Shown here one piece after another: positions 58,469 through 64,000 of a stretch of DNA of 64,000 bases. The DNA is from Brachionus manjavacas. Its lineage: Eukaryota > Rotifera > Eurotatoria > Ploima > Brachionidae. Every line of letters begins with the position of its first letter. The first letter of the stretch is position 1. The stretch is taken from NCBI GenBank assembly GCA_019054805.1, contig JAHQIY010000019.1:216001-280000 (forward strand), in the 5' to 3' direction. Below the pieces are notes generated by a model that saw nothing but the letters and a program-made list of their open reading frames with translations, was not told where the DNA came from and did not search any database. The position numbers were made by a program, and so were the translations under genes.

Positions 58469-58482
58469 GTTACCATAGCAAC
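58469..58482. promoter_or_regulatory. RFX X-box upstream of PPP1R42
   Basis: GTTACCATAGCAAC has canonical half-sites GTTACC and AGCAAC-type with a two-base spacer, within the larger near-palindrome AATTGGTTACC / AGCAACCAATT. It lies about 78 bp upstream of the ATG. Confidence 0.75.
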
Positions 58483-58499
58483 CAATTTAAATAGATTTT

Positions 58500-59225
58500 A
58501 ATATATTTTTGTCAAGAGCCAAGCAGTGTGTCTTTTAGGATTTTAAAAATGAAATTTTAATTTTATTTGTTTATTAAAATTTTGTTTAATCTAAGAAAAG
58601 ATTTTTTCGATTTAAAAGAAATCTGCTAAGTGCAGAATTTATCATGTTCATAACTTTAGGCATAAAATTTACACGCTAATTTATTTTACAAAAATGATTG
58701 TGATAAAGAATTTTTTCTATTTTAATTTTTTTTCAGTTTAAATATTATTCAAACTTTGAATTTAAAAATCAAAAGCAAATTTTTTTTATTACGTCAAATA
58801 ATTAGGAATACAAGAAAAAATAAAGAAAAATTATTTTTCCATAAATTTTTAATTAATTTCCAAAAAATTCGATCAATTTAATACATAATTTATCATGAAA
58901 AATGCTGAAGGGTTTGGTCTAATTAAAATGGTGTGTAGAATAGCTTATTGTTCCAGCTTTTCGGTAAAATAAATGTATTTTTTTGGACATTGTAATTAAA
59001 AACAAAATTAGCTTGTTCTTTAAATCTATTTGACAAAAAATATCCATTTCTGTCAAAAAAATCCTCAAAGAATCTAATTTTTTGATTGAAAATTAAAATA
59101 ATTTTAAATTCAAACAAAAATTGCTAATTATTATGGCCTAAAAAATTATAGAATTTTTAGAAATGCTTTAAAAGAAGTATCACTTAGGGTGGAAAAAACC
59201 CTTCCGGCTTCTGAGTGTTAAAAGA
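58500..59225. other. Intergenic with a lone piggyBac-like end
   Basis: AT-rich. At about 59195-59221 the sequence CCGGCTTCTGAGTGTTAA resembles the right end of the 56.4-kb MITE. No matching left end was seen, so it may be a truncated copy. Confidence 0.35.
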
Positions 59226-59249
59226 TTAATTTACTTCAGTATACAACCT

Positions 59250-59575
59250 AAGATATGAGGGTGAGCCAACAAATCGAATCAAGTACATGTATACAAATGC
59301 TACCTCTTTAAACCAAGAGAAAATAAACGAAATGACAATCATGACGGCGGTTGACTCACCCCATATAATATGTATAGCCGAAGCTTGATTCCACGAAGAC
59401 TCTGTGCTTTCAATGCATAACTATGTTTTATATAGACGTGATATAGCTGGTCACAGTAGTGGTGTTGCCTTATATGCTCGAAACGATGTAAAATCTTCAG
59501 GAATTACAAACAAAAGCTTGGCTAGAAAGCTAGCGGCAAACAAAGTTGAGCAAATCCCAGTCAATTAAAATTTGA
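59250..59575 (+). mobile_element. LINE endonuclease, N-terminal half
   Basis: One frame reads YMYTNATSLNQEKINEMTIM, SPHIICIAEA, a TGA in place of the expected Trp, then FHEDSVLSMHNYVLYRRDIA and GHSSGVALYARND. This is the start of the AP-endonuclease-like domain of CR1/jockey LINEs. The alignment breaks near 59575 and resumes near 60875. Confidence 0.8.
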
Positions 59576-60870
59576 TGTTGCATCAATGAAAAAAAAAAAA
59601 TTCATCGAGTTATCATCGATGAGGAGTGAGCGGATTCATTATGTTACATCGATGAAAAATATAAATTTCATCGGTTTTTCTTATATATTTCAATAAATTT
59701 TTTTTCATCGAGTTAAAATAAATTTAAAAGTAATTTATCAATTGTTATTTCTTTATTTTAATTTAATTAATAAAATATTTTTGAAAAAAATAATAAAATA
59801 CTCAAGCCTGTTTAAAAAAATTCAAAATTAACAATTAAAAAAATTCTCATAAAAAAAAATTAGTTTAATTATACTTTGTACAATTAAAATATACAATTTT
59901 CATTTAAATTAAGAAAAAAAATCTTATAACTAACAATATTAACAAAAACTGTTAAAAATTGTGGTTTATTGTTTCTCATCATTTAACAATAATTTTAAAG
60001 TTCTCCTTGCCGTATTGTACTACTTATTAAAGTCGGCATCGCTAGCCGTGTGATTTTGCTTTTTGACCACGGTTAACTTGAGTTGTTGAATTTGTCTCAA
60101 CTAGACCAGATCTTGTCGTTGACTTCAATAGTCCAAGTATTCGATTCGGATATATGATTAGGTCCATAACTCATTTTTTCCGAAATCTATTTCTCTATTA
60201 ATTTAGGCTTATCTTTAAAAAAAATCATTAATTAATTAAATTAGTTAATTGAGCAAAGTCTAATTTGTTAGAAAAAAGATGGTTATTTTTGTTAATGATG
60301 ATGATATTTCGGCCAGGCTTGTTTTTAAGTCACAAGTTTAAGCCAGAGTCATAGTTTAAGCAAGTAAAAAATTGGCTTTAGTGCACTAAAGCCAATTTTT
60401 TACTTGATTTAAATAATCTTGAATTTTTGATCGACGGAAAGGGAAAAATAAATATAATTTCCAGAATTGCTATTGCAAATTAAAATAAGATTAACTTGAA
60501 AAAAATTCAAAGTCAGTGATTTTAGCTTGGCTCAAGATTTTTGAATAACTCTGATTAACGAATCTTAACACAAATTGAGTATGCCTAACAAATAATCGAT
60601 GAAAGACTCAATTAAAATTTACTACTTGCGTGTTTAATAGAAACAAGCTACAATACTAGTCAAGCAAAATTAATGACTGAGTTTTTTAAAAGCGTATATG
60701 CTTTCTAAATATTACTCAAGCATAGATTCAAAGTTCACGCAAGGTTCAAATAGTGACTCCTCCTATTTTTTTAATATTTTGTTAGTATCTAACAAAAATA
60801 TGACTTCTGATGGGGATTTAATAGTCTCATCGTAAAATCAGTGGATTATTTGATGATTTATCGATGAAAC
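59576..60870. mobile_element. Insertion splitting the LINE endonuclease
   Basis: About 1.3 kb separates the two endonuclease halves. It contains scattered ATCGATGAAA motifs, minus-strand scraps at about 60185-59970 (MSYGPNHISESNTWTIEVND; LTVVKKQNHTASDADFNK) that look like a decayed transposase of unknown type, and a perfect palindrome at 60361-60406. CAATTAAAATTT recurs at about 59563 and 60608 and might be a duplicated target. Identity of the insertion is unknown. Confidence 0.45.
60361..60406. repeat. Perfect 46-bp palindrome
   Basis: Two 23-bp arms with no loop, centred on GTGCAC: the left arm begins CAAGTAAAAAATTGGCTTTA and the right arm is its exact reverse complement ending TTTTTTACTTG. 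The flanking bases do not extend it. Confidence 0.95.
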
Positions 60871-61930
60871 ATTATTTTGGTTGTGACTGGGATATGGTGC
60901 GAAGTGAGCTTCAAAAACGAGAAAATTTTAGTTGGATGTTTATATCGGCCCCCTTTGGAGAGTAGAGTTGAGTCCGAGATCCACAAAGAGATAGCTGGTA
61001 AAATCAATGATTCTATCTGTGCGGCTTATCAAGCGAAGAAATATAGTGGCCTTGTTATAGCGGGCGGCTTCAATTATGCGGATATAGTCTGGCAATCGGA
61101 CAATGTAACAGTGTAAAATGGAAGTCATTCTCTAAGCAAACAAAAAATGGGGTCTCAATCAAAACACACTAGGAAATTTATATAAATCTTTAGTCGGATC
61201 GATTTTAGACTATTCTTTTCCTTGCTTAAATTCATTTTCAGGAAATAATATCAAAAAACTACAAGCAATTCAAGAATACAGCAGTAAGATCTATCCTTAA
61301 GTTAAAAAATGATACTCCCTCCAACATCGTGCAACATGAAGCTTTTAATAAATTTAATATTTATGTAAACATTTATTTTAATATTTTAATTTCTTAAACA
61401 TAATTGTAAATTAAAAATAGGAAAACTAACAGTACAAAAATCCTTGTATTCAATTTTATTTTATTTTTAACATCGCCAAGTCTGGCGTAATTTTATGAAT
61501 AAATAATAATAATAATAATAATAATAAACTAAAGTTACTAACAGTCTCGAATCGTCTTTTTGAGTTGAGTGAGAAATATGTTGGGACAGGACTGAGTAAT
61601 TCTATTCCATTGGTTGAAAGACTGGTGAAAGAATACAAGAAGGTTTCGAATCAAGATATATTGAATACCCAACTCCATTGTGTAATTGCTACCTTACTAT
61701 TTCTTCTTTTTTTCCTGAAACTTGAACTATTTAAACATGTGCCACATGTAACAATCTTTTCCAATTTATGTCTTTTCAACTTTCGTTTTTTTAGCTTATT
61801 TTGATTCTTTTTTTTTTTCAAATTTTATTAACTTTAATTTTATTTTTATTTTTTTTTTATTTTATTTTTAACATATTCTGAAGGAGCTTTAGCTCGGTAC
61901 AGAAAACAAATAAATAAATAAAAATAAAAT
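60871..61930 (+). mobile_element. LINE: endonuclease C-terminal half joined to 3' ORF end
   Basis: 60877-61116 reads GIWCEVSFKNEKILVGCLYR and LVIAGGFNYADIVWQSDN. The expected catalytic GDFN motif is GGFN, so the Asp is lost. At about 61135 the text jumps to the ORF2 end (LYKSLVGSILDYSFPCLNSF), meaning the reverse transcriptase is deleted. A nested LINE 3' end is inserted at about 61360-61528 (3' hairpin CGCCAAGTCTGGCG and AAT-repeat tail). The host frame then resumes with KLLTVSNRLFELSEKY and SIPLVERLVKEYKKVSNQ. Its 3' UTR ends with GGAGCTTTAGCTCGG and an AAAT tail. Confidence 0.8.
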
Positions 61931-62507
61931 TAAAGTTAATAAAATTTGAAAAAAAAAAAGAATCAAAATAAGCTAAAAAAACGAAAGTTGAAAAGACATA
62001 AATTGGAAAAGATTGTTACATGTGGCACATGTTTAAATAGTTCAAGTTTCAGGAAAAAAGAAGAAATAGTAAGGTAGCAATTACACAATGGAGTTGGGTA
62101 TTCAATATATCTTGATTCGAAACCTTCTTGTATTCTTTCACCAGTCTTTCAACCAATGGAATAGAATTACTCAGTCCTGTCCCAACATATTTCTCACTCA
62201 ACTCAAAAAGACGATTCGAGACTGTTAGTAACTTTAGTTTATTATTATTATTATTATTATTATTTATTCATAAAATTACGCCAGACTTGGCGATGTTAAA
62301 AATAAAATAAAATTGAATACAAGGATTTTTGTACTGTTAGTTTTCCTATTTTTAATTTACAATTATGTTTAAGAAATTAAAATATTAAAATAAATGTTTA
62401 CATAAATATTAAATTTATTAAAAGCTTCATGTTGCACGATGTTGGAGGGAGTATCATTTTTTAACTTAAGGATAGATCTTACTGCTGTATTCTTGAATTG
62501 CTTGTAG
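61259..62507. repeat. Near-perfect inverted repeat, arms ~585 bp
   Basis: The arm 61259-61840 is repeated in reverse complement to 62507 with no difference seen in the blocks I compared, including the nested LINE tail with its AAT run. The spacer is about 80 bp, centred near 61883, and holds the LINE 3' terminus. The right arm stops where Tc1-like sequence starts. Confidence 0.9.
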
Positions 62508-62509
62508 CC

Positions 62510-63195
62510 ACACATTTGTTGACACGCTGAATGATTCCTTTTTGCATCAATTTTTGTAAATTTTAGTAAATTAGTAAAATTTAGTAAAAATTGTGATAAA
62601 ATCAGAAAAATTTTGATAATCAGTTCAATTTACACCATGACAATGACCCAAAACATAACTCATTGTTATGTTCATCCTTTTAAAAAATAATAAACACAAA
62701 TTGCGTACTTTATTTACTAAAATTTATCATATAGATAAATAATCTAGTATTAAAAAGATAAAATCACCTCCCAAATCACCAAATATTAACCCAATTGAAT
62801 TGTTATGGAATTAGCTAAAAGTTTTTGCATGAAAAAAAAAATTTATCCAATTGTGATCCCATTACAGCTATTAGAGAATTTGAAAAAACAAATACGCCAT
62901 TTAAATGTAAAAGATATATTGATCACTTAAAAAAGGTATTCAAAAGTTTATAATTCTTAGGTAATTAAAATAGTCATTGAGAAAAACGGCGACTGGTCGG
63001 ATAATTAATAATTGATAATAAAAATGTACCTAAAATTACGTAAAATTTGGTTTTTTTTTTTTCAATTTTCATTTTAATTTACTAAAAAAAAAAAAGAAAA
63101 ATTCCTAAAAATCGCCATTTTTTTATTTTTTTTTTGGCCTTAAATTTTTGAAAATTACGCAAAATTTCGTAAAAACAGTTTATCAATACTGTATT
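62510..63195 (+). mobile_element. Tc1/mariner remnant
   Basis: Plus-strand text reads FNLHHDNDPKHNS near 62625-62665, then KSPNINPIELLWN (about 62775-62812), a stop, and DPITAIREFEKTNTPFKCKR (62857-62915). This is the C-terminal half of a transposase related to the 36-37 kb copy. TIR-like ACGTAAA motifs lie at about 62560-62600 and 63030-63175. The right end reads CAATACTG before TA near 63191. The N-terminal half is missing. Confidence 0.78.
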
Positions 63196-63199
63196 ACAA

Positions 63200-64000
63200 A
63201 TGAATATCGCAAATTGAAGAATGAGGTGAAAACTCAAACAGGGATTGTTTCAAAAGAATATGAGTCCGGTTTAGCAAAAGACAACCACAACCCAAAACGC
63301 CTTTTTGCAGTTGTCAACTAAAAACAAACTATTAAACAGAATGTATCTAATTTATTGGATTCTGATGGAAACAGCTATCCAAATGATAAATAAACAGCTT
63401 AAGCTTTCAACAAGCAATTATCATCAGTTTTTGTTTAAAAGTCTGGTACAGAAGAGCTTCCGTAGTTCGACGAAAGGCCAGTTATAAATTCGAGACTTGA
63501 TTATATCACTTTTTCTCGAGATGAAATAGATAAACGGTTAATGGCATTGAATGAAAATAAAACGCCCGGTATGGATAAGGGACATCCTCTTATGATGAAG
63601 CGATGTGCGGGAAGTTTCTTAAATCCGCCAAATGATATATACAATAAATCGATGGACACGGGCCAAGTGCCGAAACAGTGGCTGATGGCTAATGTGTCAT
63701 CAATTTCAAGAAAAGGTCGGAGAAATGTAAAGTTATGCATTTGGGCAAGTAAAACCCGAGACTTGATTATTAAATTGGTCCACACAAACTTCCAAAAACA
63801 CCTTTCTTGAGAAGGATCTTGGTGTCTTCATTAGCAAAGATCAATGTTATAAAATGAAAGTGGATAAATCAGCTGCCAAGGCCAAATCCATGCTTGGGCT
63901 CATGAAAAGGACATTCGTTTCAATAGACGCTTTTATCTGTAGCAAGCTGTTTAAAACATATGTGAGACCTCATCTCGAATATGCGATTTAAGCTTGGAGA
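63200..64000 (+). mobile_element. LINE with internal reverse-transcriptase deletion, runs off the window
   Basis: 63240-63500 has the pre-RT linker. 63541-63720 reads MALNENKTPGMDKGHPLMMK and QVPKQWLMANVSSISRKG, the start of the reverse transcriptase. The text then jumps to KLCIWASKTRD (post-palm KxMHxG-like block) near 63730, so the palm with the catalytic Asp residues is gone. 63805-63990 continues EKDLGVFISKDQCYKMKVDK and MLGLMKRTFVSIDAFICSKL followed by FKTYVRPHLEYAI. The end of the element lies beyond the window. Confidence 0.85.

Noticed and set aside
1..64000. Looked for CRISPR arrays, operons and bacterial signals
   Set aside because: Spliced animal genes and eukaryotic transposons throughout; nothing prokaryotic seen.

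Overview
This window looks like AT-rich animal nuclear DNA, probably from a spiralian and most likely a monogonont rotifer of the Brachionus type. That placement is inference: it rests on very low GC, many 50-70 nt introns, compact or intronless genes, a GnRH/AKH-type receptor and three motile-cilium genes, with no database search. Start codons and splice junctions were assigned by eye from GT/AG sites, reading phase and remembered family alignments.

Genes from left to right: a small cysteine-rich secreted candidate (587-958, +); CRELD (1227-2595, -) with two possible last exons; a DEG/ENaC channel (5113-6501, +); COX7C (9690-10010, +, two exons) tail-to-tail with AUP1 (10113-11312, -); an intronless Rab5 (13127-13756, +); a TLCD1/2-like TLC-domain protein (18829-19869, -); an atypical calpain (21517-23397, -); a GnRH/AKH/corazonin-type GPCR (26359-27818, -, three exons); Tektin-2 (33848-35324, -, two exons); CFAP57 (41071-48741, +, seven exons) tail-to-tail with an MiT/TFE bHLH-zipper factor (49346-51152, -, three exons); PRXL2C (51806-52834, -, three exons); an unrecognised gene with two visible 3' exons (52945-53284, -); and PPP1R42 (57337-58391, -, four exons).

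Between the genes lie many decayed mobile elements. They include at least seven pieces of CR1/jockey-like LINEs (6.9-9.1, 16.2-17.3, 40.0-40.6, 44.1-44.7, 55.1-56.0, 59.2-62.5 and 63.2-64.0 kb), three Tc1/mariner remnants (36.2-37.7, 38.9-39.9, 62.5-63.2 kb), a Merlin/ISXO2-like remnant (53.9-56.1 kb), a piggyBac-like MITE with TTAA ends (56.4 kb), a hAT-like tail (20.6 kb), a long-TIR MITE family (12.2 and 33.2 kb) and a GC-rich element with a 400-bp direct repeat (14.0-14.5 kb).

Two observations stand out. CRELD has two phase-matched 3' exons, one coding two membrane segments and one coding a short tail ending NDEL, so one gene could make both the membrane and the ER-luminal form that vertebrates make from CRELD1 and CRELD2. 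The three ciliary genes (TEKT2, CFAP57, PPP1R42) each carry an RFX X-box-like site about 80-160 bp upstream of the start codon, which suggests a shared ciliary regulatory logic.
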